From Actinoallomurus iriomotensis (lineage in GTDB: Bacteria; Actinomycetota; Actinomycetes; Streptosporangiales; Streptosporangiaceae), in contig NZ_BSTJ01000008.1 in the NCBI RefSeq assembly GCF_030269445.1, positions 124,001-188,000 of the forward strand: DNA of 64,000 bases, given 5' to 3'. The notes beneath the pieces were generated by a model that had not been told where the DNA came from, did no database searches, and was given only the letters and a program-made list of their open reading frames with translations. Shown one piece after another: positions 52,418 through 60,709 of the stretch (position 1 is its first letter; every line of letters begins with the position of its first letter). A program made the translations under genes and the position numbers.

Positions 52418-55237
52418 ATGACGGAGACCGTGAGCGGCCAGACACGGCGCGGGAGGGGCGGCCGTAAGGGGTTGAAGATGCGCCGCATCTTCACCAAGCC
52501 CGGCATTCACCCGTACGACGAGGTCCGGTGGGAGCGCCGCGACGTCGTCATGACCAACTGGCGCGACGGCTCGGTCAACTTCGAGCAGCGCGGCGTGGAG
52601 TTCCCCGAGTCCTGGTCGGTCAACGCGGCCAACATCGTCACGTCGAAGTACTTCCGCGGCGCCGTCGGCACGCCGCAGCGTGAGTGGAGCCTGAAGCAGC
52701 TGGTCGACCGGGTCGTCGGGGTCTACACCGAGACCGGCCGCAAGCACGGCTACTTCGCGAGCGACGAAGACGCCGAGATCTTCGAGCACGAGCTGACGCA
52801 CGCGCTGGTCCACCAGGTGTTCAGCTTCAACTCGCCGGTGTGGTTCAACGTGGGCACGCCGTCGCCGCAGCAGGTCAGCGCCTGTTTCATCCTGTCGGTG
52901 GACGACACGATGGAGTCGATCCTCGACTGGTACAAGGAGGAGGGTGTGATCTTCAAGGGCGGTTCGGGCTCGGGTGTCAACCTCTCCCGCATCCGGTCCA
53001 GCAAAGAACTGCTCTCCTCCGGCGGCACGGCCAGCGGCCCGGTCTCGTTCATGCGCGGCGCCGACGCGTCGGCGGGCACGATCAAGTCCGGTGGCGCCAC
53101 CCGGCGGGCCGCCAAGATGGTCGTGCTCGACGTCGACCACCCCGACGTCGAGGAGTTCATCGAGACGAAGGCGCGGGAAGAGGACAAGATCCGCGCGCTC
53201 CGCGACGCCGGCTATGACATGGACCTCGGCGGCAAGGACATCGTCAGCGTTCAGTACCAGAACGCCAACAACTCCGTGCGCGTGAGCGACGAGTTCATGC
53301 GCGCCGTCGAGTCCCAGTCCTCCTTCGGGCTGCGCGGCCGCCTGACCGGCGAGGTGATCGACACCGTCGACGCGAAGGGCCTCTTCCGCAAGATCGCCAA
53401 GGCGGCCTGGGAGTGCGCCGACCCCGGCATCCAGTACGACGACACGATCAACGACTGGCACACGAACCCCGAGTCGGGCCGGATCACGGCGAGCAACCCG
53501 TGCTCGGAGTACATGAGCCTGGACAACTCCTCCTGCAACCTCGCCAGCCTCAACCTGCTCAAGTTCCTGCGCGACGACAACACCTTCGACGTCGACGCCT
53601 TCGTCAAGGTCGCCGAGCTGGTCATCACGGCGATGGACATCTCCATCACCTTCGCCGACTTCCCGACCGAGAAGATCGGTGAGACCACGCGGGCGTACCG
53701 CCAGCTCGGCATCGGCTACGCCAACCTCGGCGCGCTGCTGATGGCGACCGGCCACGCGTACGACTCCGAGGGCGGCCGCTCGCTCGCCGCGGCGATCACC
53801 TCGCTGATGACCGGCGTCGCCTACCGCCGCTCCGCCGAGATGGCCGGTGTCGTCGACCCGTACGACGGCTACGCGCGCAACGCCGAGGCCCACAAGCGGG
53901 TCATGCGCAAGCACGCCGCGGCCAACGACCAGATCCGCACCCTCGACGCGATCGACAAGGCCATCCACGCCGAGGCGACCCGGCAGTGGCAGGAGTGCCT
54001 CAAGGTCGGCGAGAGGAACGGCTACCGCAACGCCCAGGCCTCGCTGCTGGCGCCGACCGGCACGATCGGCCTGATGATGGACTGCGACACGACGGGCATC
54101 GAGCCCGACCTCGCGCTGGTGAAGTTCAAGAAGCTCGTCGGCGGCGGGTCGATGCAGATCGTGAACAACACCGTGCCGCGGGCGCTGAAGAAGCTCGGCT
54201 ACCAGCCGGAGCAGATCGAGGCGATCGTGGAGTACATCGCCGAGCACGGTCACGTCGTCGACGCCCCGGGCCTGCGGCCGGAGCACTACGAGGTGTTCGA
54301 CTGCGCGATGGGCGAGCGCGCGATCAGCCCGATGGGCCACGTCCGGATGATGGCCGCCACCCAGCCGTTCCTGTCCGGCGCCATCAGCAAGACGGTCAAC
54401 GTCCCCGAGAGCGCGACGATCGAGGACATCGAGGAGGTCTACCTCCAGGGCTGGAAGCTCGGCCTCAAGGCGCTCGCGATCTACCGCGACAACTGCAAGG
54501 TCGGCCAGCCGCTGTCCGTGGCGAAGAAGAAGACCGAGGACAAGGCGGAGCCCGCCGCGGCCCCGGTCGAGGTCGGCCCGGTGCGCACGCGGCTGCCCAA
54601 GCGGCGCCCGGCCACGGTGACGCGCTTCTCCGTCGGCGGCGCCGAGGGCTACATGACCGCCTCGACGTACCCGGACAACGGCCTCGGCGAGGTGTTCCTC
54701 AAGCTCGGCAAGCAGGGCTCGACCCTGGCCGGCGTCATGGACGCCTTCTCCATGGCGATCTCCATCAGCCTCCAGTACGGCGTGCCGCTGGAGACCTGGG
54801 TGGACAAGTTCACCAACATGCGGTTCGAGCCTGCGGGCATGACCGACGACCCGGACATCCGCATGGCGAACTCCATGATGGACTACATCTTCCGCCGTCT
54901 CGCCCTCGACCACCTGCCGTACGAGACGCGGGCCGAGCTGGGCATCTTCTCGGCCGAGGAGCGCGCCGCCCAGGCGGCCGGCCAGGACCCGGCGAGCCTG
55001 CACACCGAGGATGACGTCGACCAGGAGACGCTGGCCCAGTCGGTCCCGGTCGAGCGCCCGAAGCAGGAGAACTCCGCCCCGGCCGTCGCCGAGGCCCACT
55101 CCTCGACGGAGCTGATCGAGAGCCACCAGGGCCGCACCGCCGACGCCCCGCTGTGCCTCACGTGCGGCACGAAGATGCGCCCTGCGGGCAGCTGCTACGT
55201 CTGCGAGGGCTGCGGCTCCACCAGCGGCTGCAGCTGA
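52418..55237 (+). CDS. nrdJ: Adenosylcobalamin-dependent (class II) ribonucleotide reductase
   Basis: The 939-residue enzyme starts at ATG 52418 after AGGGGGAGGTC. The redox Cys is in SACFILS (Cys156), and the thiyl-radical loop is SNPCSEY (Cys362). Gly/Ser-rich GGSGSGVNLSRI is near 186-197. The C-terminal 40 residues carry the reducing and zinc cysteines (LCLTCGTKM, GSCYVCEGCG). Length and the long C-terminal extension fit the large bacterial NrdJ type. It reduces ribonucleoside diphosphates using vitamin B12 as radical source, independent of oxygen. NrdR encoded just upstream should control it. A long hairpin terminator follows. Confidence 0.97.
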   Translation: MTETVSGQTRRGRGGRKGLKMRRIFTKPGIHPYDEVRWERRDVVMTNWRDGSVNFEQRGVEFPESWSVNAANIVTSKYFRGAVGTPQREWSLKQLVDRVVGVYTETGRKHGYFASDEDAEIFEHELTHALVHQVFSFNSPVWFNVGTPSPQQVSACFILSVDDTMESILDWYKEEGVIFKGGSGSGVNLSRIRSSKELLSSGGTASGPVSFMRGADASAGTIKSGGATRRAAKMVVLDVDHPDVEEFIETKAREEDKIRALRDAGYDMDLGGKDIVSVQYQNANNSVRVSDEFMRAVESQSSFGLRGRLTGEVIDTVDAKGLFRKIAKAAWECADPGIQYDDTINDWHTNPESGRITASNPCSEYMSLDNSSCNLASLNLLKFLRDDNTFDVDAFVKVAELVITAMDISITFADFPTEKIGETTRAYRQLGIGYANLGALLMATGHAYDSEGGRSLAAAITSLMTGVAYRRSAEMAGVVDPYDGYARNAEAHKRVMRKHAAANDQIRTLDAIDKAIHAEATRQWQECLKVGERNGYRNAQASLLAPTGTIGLMMDCDTTGIEPDLALVKFKKLVGGGSMQIVNNTVPRALKKLGYQPEQIEAIVEYIAEHGHVVDAPGLRPEHYEVFDCAMGERAISPMGHVRMMAATQPFLSGAISKTVNVPESATIEDIEEVYLQGWKLGLKALAIYRDNCKVGQPLSVAKKKTEDKAEPAAAPVEVGPVRTRLPKRRPATVTRFSVGGAEGYMTASTYPDNGLGEVFLKLGKQGSTLAGVMDAFSMAISISLQYGVPLETWVDKFTNMRFEPAGMTDDPDIRMANSMMDYIFRRLALDHLPYETRAELGIFSAEERAAQAAGQDPASLHTEDDVDQETLAQSVPVERPKQENSAPAVAEAHSSTELIESHQGRTADAPLCLTCGTKMRPAGSCYVCEGCGSTSGCS

Positions 55238-55239
55238 CA

Positions 55240-55269
55240 ACGGGCGCTGCTCAGCGCGAATGGCAGGTC
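55240..55269 (+). repeat. Dispersed 30-bp repeat, copy A
   Basis: The 30 bases starting ACGGGCGCTGCTCAGCGCGA recur at 57050-57079 with three substitutions. The core GCGCTG-CT-CAGCGC can form a small hairpin. This copy directly precedes the nrdJ terminator. Confidence 0.75.
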
Positions 55270-55306
55270 AGGAGGGGGAGTCGATGTCCATCGGCTCCCC
55301 CTCCTG
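55269..55306 (+). terminator. Terminator after nrdJ
   Basis: CAGGAGGGGGAG (55269-55280) pairs with CTCCCCCTCCTG (55295-55306). The inner CGATG/CATCG extends the stem. A close copy of this hairpin is found at 58217-58252. Confidence 0.88.
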
Positions 55307-55345
55307 CGTGAGTGGTGGGTGTGCGGAGGTCGTGTCGCTGTGGCG

Positions 55346-55366
55346 GTTGACCCTGACGCAAGGTCA
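55346..55366 (+). promoter_or_regulatory. MerR-type operator/promoter of the hydrolase-merR operon
   Basis: TTGACC and GGTCAA flank nine bases (CTGACGCAA), placing a dyad beside a -35-like TTGACC. A weak -10 (TCAGCA at 55371) is 19 bases downstream, the overlong spacing typical of MerR-controlled promoters. The regulator is encoded second in the operon at 56216. Confidence 0.65.
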
Positions 55367-55384
55367 ATCTCTCAGCATGGCGGC

Positions 55385-56191
55385 ATGACCACGAACAACT
55401 TCACGATCCACCACGACGGCGTCACGATCCCGGTGTCTCGCGGCGGCAGGGGGCGACCGTTGGTCCTGTGCCCTGGGCTGAACTCGACACAGGCCGACCT
55501 GCACGAGCTGGCCGAGCTGCTGCGGCGCGACCACGACGTGGTGACCTTCGACCTGCGGGGCCATGGCCTCGCCTCGGCCGCCGACCGCTACTCCTTCGAG
55601 GCGTTCCTCAGCGATCTCGTCGCCGTGATGGCGGAGCTGGGGCGGCTCGACCTGGACACGGCGCCCGTGCTGGTGGGCTACTCGCTGGGCGCGGACCTGG
55701 CCGTGCACTATGCCGCCGAGCATCCTGACAGCGTCGCGGGGCTTGTTCTCATCGACGGGGCGAACCCGGTGCCCGAACCGTTCATCACCGAGGCCGTCCT
55801 GCCGGAGTTCCGCGCCATGTGGGAGGACATGGCGACGCAGCAAGAGGCCGAGCGGGGCACCGCGCGTCAGGTGTTGCTCACCGCCCAGGAGATTCTCGAC
55901 CTGAATGTCGAGATCGATGCGGTTCGGTCAGGGATCCTCGACCGGTACCGGAAGATCGACCGGCCTATCAGCATGATCATGTCGATCTCGATGGCCGGCG
56001 ACAGCGCCGAAGGGCATGCGCCACGGTTCAATCAGAACTGGCGTGCCGGCGTCGAGCGGCTTGTCCGCGAGCAGCCGCACATCGCCACGTTCTGGCTCGA
56101 GGCCGACCACGGGCTGGTCTTCACCCATGGCCCGGAAATCGCCCAGATCATCCGGAGTGCACAAGGCGCAGTCGGCCAGGCGGCTCCTTGA
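55385..56191 (+). CDS. Alpha/beta hydrolase in a MerR-controlled operon
   Basis: Start ATG 55385, with a probable leaderless transcript, gives 268 residues. The nucleophile elbow is GYSLGA (98-103, Ser100). TFDLRGHGLAS (about 54-64) is the usual strand-4 block, and the His is in EADHGLVFTHG near residue 243. The HG oxyanion motif of the family is replaced by LCPGLNST (28-35), which is unusual but seen in this group. Serine esterase, lactonase or peroxidase-like activity is possible. The downstream MerR gene begins 24 bp later, and the operator before this gene indicates that a small molecule handled by the hydrolase may be the inducer. Confidence 0.85.
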   Translation: MTTNNFTIHHDGVTIPVSRGGRGRPLVLCPGLNSTQADLHELAELLRRDHDVVTFDLRGHGLASAADRYSFEAFLSDLVAVMAELGRLDLDTAPVLVGYSLGADLAVHYAAEHPDSVAGLVLIDGANPVPEPFITEAVLPEFRAMWEDMATQQEAERGTARQVLLTAQEILDLNVEIDAVRSGILDRYRKIDRPISMIMSISMAGDSAEGHAPRFNQNWRAGVERLVREQPHIATFWLEADHGLVFTHGPEIAQIIRSAQGAVGQAAP

Positions 56192-56215
56192 ACGCACTCG
56201 TAGGAGACTGGTGCG

Positions 56216-57031
56216 ATGCTGACCATCGGCGAGCTGGCATCGTACGCCGGGGTGACGGTGCGCACGGTGCGGCACTACCACGCCAAGGGACTGCTGCCGG
56301 AGCCGGAGCGGGACCACTCCGGCTACCGCAGGTACGGTGCCGGCGCCGTGATCGAGCTGATCAAGATCCGGACCCTCGCCGAGGCCGGGATCCCGCTGGC
56401 GCGGGTGCGAGAACTGCTGCAGGCCGACGAGGAGGAGTTCGCCGCGGCGGTCGCGGACATCGACGAGCGGCTGCGGGCGGAGATCCGGCAACGGCAGCGT
56501 CACCGGAAACGGATCGCCCGGCTCGCCGCCGGGGACAGCCTGGCGCTGCCATCGGAGGTGGTCGGGTATCTCGACCGGCTGCGGGCGCTCGGGGTCGACG
56601 AGCGGATCGTCGAGGTCGAGCGCGACGGCTGGATCCTGCTGGCCGCGCACTCATCCGAGCGAGTCCCGGAGTGGATGGCGCGCAAGCGGGAGCAGATCGC
56701 CGACCCGCGGCTCATCGACTTCTTTCTCACCCTGAGCCAGGCTCTCGATCGGAACTCCGACGACCCACGGCTGGTGGAACTTGCCGATGAGCTGGCCGCC
56801 TATATCACGCGGATGGCCGACGAGATGGGCGAGGACTATGTCGACGACGTCGATATCGACCCACCGTTGGCCAACCTGATGGACGCACTGGTGTTCGACA
56901 CCGTGCCGCCGGCCCGTCGGCTGATCGGGCTGCTGAAGAGGCGAGGCTGGACCGGCTGGACCAAGCTCGAGCGCGTGGACCCACGGGGTGCGGCAGGAAG
57001 ACACCGGTCCGAACAGCGCACGCTCGAATAA
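56216..57031 (+). CDS. MerR-family regulator with long C-terminal region
   Basis: A 271-residue protein starts at ATG 56216 after TAGGAGACTGGTGCG. Residues 1-70 form the MerR winged HTH: MLTIGELASYAGVTVRTVRHYHAKGLL (cited part GVTVRTVRHYHAKGLLPEP, about 12-30), then YRRYGAGAVIEL. A coiled helix (about 75-108) and a C-terminal domain of about 160 residues without cysteines suggest an organic effector rather than metal. It is co-transcribed with the hydrolase and most likely controls the 19-bp-spaced promoter upstream. Confidence 0.88.
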   Translation: MLTIGELASYAGVTVRTVRHYHAKGLLPEPERDHSGYRRYGAGAVIELIKIRTLAEAGIPLARVRELLQADEEEFAAAVADIDERLRAEIRQRQRHRKRIARLAAGDSLALPSEVVGYLDRLRALGVDERIVEVERDGWILLAAHSSERVPEWMARKREQIADPRLIDFFLTLSQALDRNSDDPRLVELADELAAYITRMADEMGEDYVDDVDIDPPLANLMDALVFDTVPPARRLIGLLKRRGWTGWTKLERVDPRGAAGRHRSEQRTLE

Positions 57032-57049
57032 GTGATCTCCACCAGTGCG

Positions 57050-57079
57050 ACGGGCGCTGTTCAGCGCGAATGGTGGGTC
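57050..57079 (+). repeat. Dispersed 30-bp repeat, copy B
   Basis: This matches 55240-55269 at 27 of 30 positions. Unlike copy A it is not followed by the terminator hairpin. The matching hairpin lies 1.1 kb downstream at 58217, on the other side of the membrane-protein gene. Confidence 0.75.
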
Positions 57080-57219
57080 CTCCCTCTAGCGGGTGATCGT
57101 GCGACCGCGCGTTGTGGGGAGACGCCTGAGAGATGTTCGCCCCTCGGCGGGATCCGCGCGCGGGTGGCCGGCGGAAGGATCGCCCACGTCGCGCATCGGT
57201 GTGCGAAAGGTGGGGTCGA

Positions 57220-58206
57220 ATGACGCAGGTGAAATCCGGCCTGGAGGGGCGGCCGTCCGCCGGCATCGTCGGCGCGCGGTGGAGCGCCGCACGCAGGCTG
57301 GCGGGCCATGCGGCCGCGCTGACCATGTCGCTCTATCTGTTGGTCAAGGTCATTTGGATCGCGGCCGCGTTGGTCGGGCATGGACCGCCGGACGCCGGTA
57401 CCGCCGGCTGGGTGGGGCTCAACGCCGTCACCGTGGGGATGTCCGCGGTCGGGGTCATGCTGGGACTGGCGTTGGCCCAGCGATGGGGGCGGCGGCTGCC
57501 CGCGCTTCCCGTGGTCCTCATTTCCTGGGTGGGCGCCGGCTTCCTGGTTCCGATGCTGCCCTACATGGTGATCAGTACGGTCCTGGACGCGGCCGGCGTC
57601 GACCGAGGCGGCGACCAGTCCGGTGGTTCCGGCTCGGTGCCAGGGTGGGAGATGGTCTTCATCGCCATCGGCTTCGCCGGGATGGCGGTAGGGCTGGCCG
57701 TGGCTCTTCCGATCTATCTGAGGGAGAGGTGGCCGAACCATTTCCTGGGGCGCGTCGGACAGCTCCGGTTGAGCGCATCACGATGGGCCTGGGCGGGGAT
57801 GCTCGCGGCCGTGATGCTGGGCTTGCTCTGGTCGTATTGGGGGTTCGGCGGAACGATCGGCCTGGACCCCTCTCATCGCGACCAGTGGGACCTCAACGGG
57901 CGGCTGTTGAACGTGAACTCGGGACTATGGGCCCTGATCGGCGGCTCGAACATGCTGGTGTTCGCTCGTCGACGTCCGGCCGGCCTGCCGCTGTGGATTC
58001 CGATGACGTCGGTATTCGCGGCCTCAGGGTCGCTGTTCGCCTGGAGCTGCTGGAAGCTTCCGCTGGCCGTCATCCGACCCGGCGACTACGTGACGGCCGA
58101 ATACCCCGTTGTCGCGGTGATCGAGCATGCGCTGAGCATCGGTGCCGGCTTGGCCCTTCTCATCGCCGCCATCAAGCTCCGGGGGCATACCGCATCCTCG
58201 GCATGA
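57220..58206 (+). CDS. Polytopic membrane protein, function unknown
   Basis: Start ATG 57220 follows AAAGGTGGGG and gives 328 residues. A longer frame from 57133 has no site. Eight or so hydrophobic segments are visible, among them LTMSLYLLVKVIWIAAAL (about 33-50), VGMSAVGVMLGLALAQ, LPVVLISWVGAGFLVP, VFIAIGFAGMAVGLAVAL and IEHALSIGAGLALLIAAI near the end. No transporter motif or catalytic residues are apparent. A Gly/Ser/Asp-rich loop (about 130-145) is extracellular or cytoplasmic. Its flanks are the split parts of the nrdJ terminator module, so the gene may have been inserted there. Confidence 0.75.
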   Translation: MTQVKSGLEGRPSAGIVGARWSAARRLAGHAAALTMSLYLLVKVIWIAAALVGHGPPDAGTAGWVGLNAVTVGMSAVGVMLGLALAQRWGRRLPALPVVLISWVGAGFLVPMLPYMVISTVLDAAGVDRGGDQSGGSGSVPGWEMVFIAIGFAGMAVGLAVALPIYLRERWPNHFLGRVGQLRLSASRWAWAGMLAAVMLGLLWSYWGFGGTIGLDPSHRDQWDLNGRLLNVNSGLWALIGGSNMLVFARRRPAGLPLWIPMTSVFAASGSLFAWSCWKLPLAVIRPGDYVTAEYPVVAVIEHALSIGAGLALLIAAIKLRGHTASSA

Positions 58207-58216
58207 GCGCCCGCCT

Positions 58217-58252
58217 CAGGAGGGTAGCCGATATCCATCGGCTCCCCTCCTG
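58217..58252 (+). terminator. Terminator after the membrane-protein gene, copy of the nrdJ terminator
   Basis: CAGGAGGG and AGCCGAT pair with ATCGGCT and CCCTCCTG around an ATCC loop. The right half and following bases (TCCATCGGCTCCCC, then TCCTGCGTGA) are almost identical to 55287-55311. Confidence 0.85.
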
Positions 58253-58289
58253 CGTGATTTTCCGGGTTCTGCCGCCGGGGTCGGGACGG

Positions 58290-58910
58290 TTACCGCTCCC
58301 GGACCGCGTAGGTCAGGTGGGTCACCCGCCGCGTCGGCTCCGCGCCGACCGGCTCCAGGGCCACGCGGCCCGCGTCCACGCCTTCGAACAGGCGGATTCC
58401 GGAGCCGAACAGCACGGGCGAGAGCGCGATCGTGAACTCGTCGATCAGGCCGGCGTTCACGTACTCCAGGATCGTCGCGCCGCCGCCCGCGATGCGGACG
58501 TCACGGTCGCCGGCGGCCTCGCGGGCCTGGTCGAGCGCCGTCTCGATGCCGTCGTTGACGAAGTGGAATGTGGTTCCACCCGGCCGCTCCCAGGGGTCGC
58601 GCTTCTCGTGCGTCACGACGAAGACCGGCGTGTGGAACGGCGCCTCCTCCGGCCACATCCGCTCGCCGGCGTCGAACATGCGCTTGCCCATCACGCTCGC
58701 GCCGGTGCGCTCGAACGTCTCCCGCACGATGTCGTTGTCGCGCCCCTCCTCGCCGCCCTCGCCAAGCCCCAGGTTCTCCCGGAAGAACCGCTGCGGGAAG
58801 ATCCACCGCTGCAGTTCCATCCACTGCCGCCCCATCAGTTCCCCGAGCGAGCCGGGCGCGATGAACCCGTCCAGCGACATCGACACGCTGAAGAACACCT
58901 TCCCGGCCAT
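58290..58910 (-). CDS. Dihydrofolate reductase / RibD C-terminal-family protein
   Basis: A 206-residue protein with the DHFR-like fold of the RibD_C family. N-terminal VFFSVSMSLDGFIAPG (5-20) is the substrate/NADPH strand and loop. GASVMGKRMFD (about 70-80) and IAGGGATILEYVNAGLIDE (cited part IAGGGATILEYV, about 142-153) with the Gly-rich NADPH loop follow. The C-terminus has VLFGSGIRLFEG (about 168-179). Stand-alone members are reductases of unknown substrate. The start ATG 58910 shares one base with the stop of the AHSA1 gene (TGATG), so the two are coupled in the arsR-AHSA1-ribD-like operon. Confidence 0.88.
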   Translation of the reverse strand: MAGKVFFSVSMSLDGFIAPGSLGELMGRQWMELQRWIFPQRFFRENLGLGEGGEEGRDNDIVRETFERTGASVMGKRMFDAGERMWPEEAPFHTPVFVVTHEKRDPWERPGGTTFHFVNDGIETALDQAREAAGDRDVRIAGGGATILEYVNAGLIDEFTIALSPVLFGSGIRLFEGVDAGRVALEPVGAEPTRRVTHLTYAVRER

Positions 58911-59416
58911 CAGCCCTCAACTCCCTTCCGCGCGAGGTCGGTGACGTAGGCCGCCAGGCTGCTCAGGGTCTGCCGGCCGGCCTCGATCGCGTGGTAATTC
59001 TCGGCAGCCTCGTCGCGCAGCTCCTTAGTGGGGAACACCGTGCGCATCTCGATCCGGGTCGCCGCGCCTTCGGAGGCGAACGTCAGGACCGACTCGAAGG
59101 CGTTCGGGTCGGTGCGGGACTCACCGTGCAGCAGCGCGATCCGCTCCGGCGGGGTGATCTCGGTCCAGGAGATCCATTCCTGGTAGTCCGTCCCGTCCGG
59201 TCCGTGCATCACGAAGTCCCACACCCCGCCGACGCGGAACTCGAACGCCCGCGTGGTGGTGCTGAAACCCTCCGGCCCCCACCACCGCGACAGGTGCCGC
59301 ACCTCGGTGAACGCCTCGAACACCAGCTCCCGCGGTGCGTCGATGGCCCGGGAGATCACGATCTCGCGGTCGGCCGTCGCGGACTGCGCCGGCGTTCCTC
59401 GTCCTGTCTCGCTCAT
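58910..59416 (-). CDS. SRPBCC/AHSA1-domain protein
   Basis: A 168-residue protein with the START-like AHSA1 fold. REIVISRAIDAPRELVFEAFTE (cited part RAIDAPRELVFEAFTE, about 23-38), HLSRWWGPEGFSTT (about 41-54), and a C-terminal helix with ENYHAIEAGRQTLSSLAAYV (cited part GRQTLSSLAAYV, about 147-158). The fold binds hydrophobic ligands. Genes of this family are very often directly downstream of a small ArsR regulator, as here with a 3-bp gap, and together with a DHFR-like gene. Function is unknown. Confidence 0.9.
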   Translation of the reverse strand: MSETGRGTPAQSATADREIVISRAIDAPRELVFEAFTEVRHLSRWWGPEGFSTTTRAFEFRVGGVWDFVMHGPDGTDYQEWISWTEITPPERIALLHGESRTDPNAFESVLTFASEGAATRIEMRTVFPTKELRDEAAENYHAIEAGRQTLSSLAAYVTDLARKGVEG

Positions 59417-59419
59417 CGG

Positions 59420-59761
59420 CTACCCCTCCTGCCTTTCCTGCTTCAGGTCCTGCACGTACGCGTCCAGCCGGTCGAAGCTCTCGTCCCAGAACCGCTCGAA
59501 CCCGCCGGTCCACTCGTGAACCGGCCGCAGCCCGCGGGCGTCAAGGCCGTACAGGCGCTGCTTGCCCGCCTTGCGGTCCCGCACCAGCCCCACCTCCCGG
59601 AGCACCCGCAGATGCTTGGACGCCCCCGGCTGGGTCATCCCCAGCTCCCGGGCCAACTCGGTCACCGGCCGTTCACCCGCCCGCAGCAGCACCAGGATCT
59701 CCCGGCGCTGCGGCTCGGCGATCGCGTTGAAGACGTCCGACGTCGTCGCTGCTCGTGCCAT
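59420..59761 (-). CDS. ArsR-family regulator heading the AHSA1 operon
   Basis: Start ATG 59761 gives 113 residues. A longer in-frame start would cross the AT-rich promoter. The winged HTH is clear: VFNAIAEPQRREILVLLRAGER (cited part AIAEPQRREILVLLRAGE, about 13-30), then ELARELGMTQPGASKHLRVLRE (cited part MTQPGASKHLRVLRE, about 42-56) and the wing RKAGKQRLYGL. No metal-binding Cys pair is present, so it is not a metal sensor. This is the ArsR subtype found upstream of AHSA1 proteins. The bases before the start contain ATATACCCATAT, a possible operator. Confidence 0.9.
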   Translation of the reverse strand: MARAATTSDVFNAIAEPQRREILVLLRAGERPVTELARELGMTQPGASKHLRVLREVGLVRDRKAGKQRLYGLDARGLRPVHEWTGGFERFWDESFDRLDAYVQDLKQERQEG

Positions 59762-59939
59762 GGCAGGAATCATATACCCATATCGGAATGCGTTAGCCCC
59801 GAGTTCGGTCACGGTGGAACGGTGGCGGGGCGACGTAGACGACGACCCGGCCGGTGACCCGCTTGGCCGCGGCCAAGCCGGCGTCGATCCACCTAGCCGG
59901 GGCCCCGGACGTCTCACCCGGCGTATCAGGGCATTTGAC

Positions 59940-59958
59940 TGACTGACTTGGTCAGTCA
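59940..59958. promoter_or_regulatory. TetR operator upstream of the GT39 operon
   Basis: TGACTGAC-TTG-GTCAGTCA is a perfect palindrome with 8-bp arms (59940-59958), 12 bp before the tetR start. CAATAAT immediately after it looks like a -10, so repressor binding would block the tetR promoter. Confidence 0.8.
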
Positions 59959-59970
59959 ATAATCGGGCGG

Positions 59971-60690
59971 GTGCGAGGTAGGGTGCCGGCGCGGCCGGTC
60001 GAGGAGATAGCCGAAGCGGCGGCGCGGGTGTTCATGGCCAAGGGCTACCGAGGGGCCGGGATCTCCGACGTGTCCGCGGCCCTCAACATGAGCCACGGTG
60101 CGGTGTACACCTACGCCAGGAGCAAGGCGGCTCTGCTGTACCTGGCTCTGTTGCGCCTGGCCCGCCCGGAGTCGCTGGCCGGCCTGGAGATTCCGGTGGC
60201 CACGCCGGCGCCGGAGGAGATCGTGGCCGTGGTCGACACCGGGGCCGCCGACCACAGCGGTTTCTCCCGGTTGACCGCGGCGGCCGACGGACGGCGGCGA
60301 CACGAGTCGGTCGCCGAAGAGTTCGGCGCCATCATCGACGAGCTGTACGAGTTCGTCGAACGCAACCGGCGACTGCTGGCCCTGATCGAGCGGTGCGCCC
60401 CCGACCTGCCGGAACTCGCACAGCACTACTTCATACAGCGTCGTAGGACGCTGCTGGCCACTCTTGGCGACTACCTGCGCCGGCACATCCAGTCCGGTGC
60501 ACTGCGCCCGGTTCCCGACGTGCCGGCGGCGGCGCGTTTCATCACCGAGACCGTCGCCTGGTTCGCCTGGCATCGAATCGACGATCCGGACTCGGCGATG
60601 CTCGACGGCGACGCCTGCCGTCGAACCGTCCGCCACCTCCTGCTCGCCGCGTTCCTCCCCGCCCCGGACGTGGACACCGAACCGACCTGA
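59971..60690 (+). CDS. TetR-family repressor of the GT39 operon
   Basis: Start GTG 59971 gives 239 residues with no ribosome site, probably leaderless. The HTH runs ISDVSAALNMSHGAVYTYARSKAALL (cited part AALNMSHGAVYTYARSKAAL, about 35-54). The recognition helix TYARSK replaces the more common YHFxSK. The C-terminal domain is long and helical. The TGACTGAC palindrome lies 12 bp upstream. The glycosyltransferase-like membrane gene starts 19 bp after this stop, so the TetR most likely controls it. Confidence 0.9.
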   Translation: MRGRVPARPVEEIAEAAARVFMAKGYRGAGISDVSAALNMSHGAVYTYARSKAALLYLALLRLARPESLAGLEIPVATPAPEEIVAVVDTGAADHSGFSRLTAAADGRRRHESVAEEFGAIIDELYEFVERNRRLLALIERCAPDLPELAQHYFIQRRRTLLATLGDYLRRHIQSGALRPVPDVPAAARFITETVAWFAWHRIDDPDSAMLDGDACRRTVRHLLLAAFLPAPDVDTEPT

Positions 60691-60709
60691 TCCGGAAAGA
60701 CGAGAAGCC

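Noticed and set aside
52076-55240. A 1054-codon antisense frame opposite nrdJ
   Set aside because: It mirrors the codon positions of nrdJ, which is unmistakable. The product is low-complexity Arg/Leu/Val without motifs.
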